A DNA stretch of 7,445 nucleotides, taken from the NCBI GenBank assembly GCA_025453375.1, contig JALOQT010000041.1:1-7445 (forward strand), given 5' to 3'. The stretch is from Phycisphaerales bacterium. Its GTDB lineage: Bacteria; Planctomycetota; Phycisphaerae; Phycisphaerales; UBA1924. Positions within the stretch are counted from its first letter, which is position 1. Each line of letters begins with the position of its first letter. Position numbers and translations under genes: made by a program. The notes under the pieces are model-generated. The model did not search any database. It was not told the origin of the DNA and saw only the letters and a program-made list of their open reading frames with translations. Below, one piece after another: positions 6,973 through 7,445 of this stretch.

Positions 6973-7445
6973 ATGTCCGACCGCGAACCCGCCCAGCCCG
7001 CACCCGCCGCGTCCACCCATGCCGAGGCGACGCACTCCACCTCACCCCTGATGTGGACCGCCCGCCCGCAGGATCAGGCCATCGAGTATCCCGATCGCGA
7101 GGCGCTGGCCCGCTCCGTCGCGCGGCTTGGCGAGCTGCCCCCGCTGGTCACCAGTGGCGAGGTGGAGCATCTGCGCCACTTGCTGGCCGAGGCGCAGGCC
7201 GGCAAGCGATTCCTGCTCTGGGGTGGCGACTGCGCCGAAAAACTCGATGACTGCACGCCGGCGGTCATCACGGCGAAACTCAAGATTCTGCTGCAGATGA
7301 GCCTCGTGCTGGTCTTTGCCGGCAAGAAGCCGGTGATTCGTGTTGGCCGGTTTGCGGGGCAATATGCCAAGCCGCGCAGCAGCCCGACGGAGACGCGATC
7401 AATCGACGGCCGCCCGCTGACGCTGCCGAGCTACTTCGGCGACCT
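6973..7445 (+). CDS. Class II 3-deoxy-7-phosphoheptulonate (DAHP) synthase, 5' part
   Basis: The reading frame opens at ATG 6973 and runs off the window end, giving 157 complete residues of a protein usually around 450 aa. It is predicted to condense phosphoenolpyruvate with erythrose 4-phosphate, the first committed step of the shikimate pathway to aromatic amino acids. Family hallmarks are WTARPQDQ followed by YPD (28-41), LLWGGDCAEKLDDC (81-94) with the metal-binding Cys at 87, the helix KLKILLQMSLVL (102-113), VGRFAGQYAKPRS (124-136) with the phosphate-binding Arg126, and LPSYFGD (151-157). These belong to the class II, plant/Mycobacterium-type family, not to the E. coli AroFGH type. The first 26 residues are Ala/Pro/Thr-rich and outside the conserved core; ATG 7051 (Met27) is an alternative start. 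Neither start has a clear ribosome binding site. It is transcribed away from the protease gene and is probably independently regulated. Confidence 0.93.
   Translation, partial: MSDREPAQPAPAASTHAEATHSTSPLMWTARPQDQAIEYPDREALARSVARLGELPPLVTSGEVEHLRHLLAEAQAGKRFLLWGGDCAEKLDDCTPAVITAKLKILLQMSLVLVFAGKKPVIRVGRFAGQYAKPRSSPTETRSIDGRPLTLPSYFGD

Overview
The window is GC-rich, densely coded bacterial DNA carrying six genes and no RNA genes, mobile elements or CRISPR. The mix of genes suggests a member of the Planctomycetota, possibly Phycisphaerae-like: a class II (plant-type) DAHP synthase, a periplasmic HtrA protease with four PDZ-like modules, Ala/Pro/Gly-rich linkers and few clear Shine-Dalgarno sites. 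That assignment is an inference from gene style, not from a marker gene.

Left block (1-2442, + strand): an unrecognised 218-aa protein with an alpha/beta, receiver-like core (2-658) is followed 95 bp later by a 562-aa diguanylate cyclase (754-2442). The cyclase has a receiver-like N-terminus, a long disordered linker, a GAF-like segment and an intact GGDEF domain with an inhibitory I-site. The two may form a small cyclic-di-GMP signalling unit.

Middle block (2467-6694, - strand): three tightly packed, overlapping genes read htrA-like protease -> ribF -> nrnA-like DHH phosphoesterase. The protease and ribF overlap by about 31 bp (if the GTG start is right), and ribF and the DHH gene share an ATGA overlap, so this looks like one translationally coupled operon. 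It converges on the cyclase gene with only 24 bp between stop codons.

Right block (6695-7445): a divergent intergenic region of about 278 bp separates the protease from the 5' part of a class II DAHP synthase gene on the + strand (6973 to the window end), the first step of the shikimate pathway. The intergenic region holds a good ribosome binding site and an imperfect hairpin in the protease leader, and no convincing promoter boxes.

Most of the window is ordinary core metabolism and protein quality control. The parts worth a second look are the cyclase with its receiver-like neighbour, the four-PDZ protease, and the overlapping protease-ribF-nrnA operon. I see no clear evidence of an undescribed defence or mobile system.
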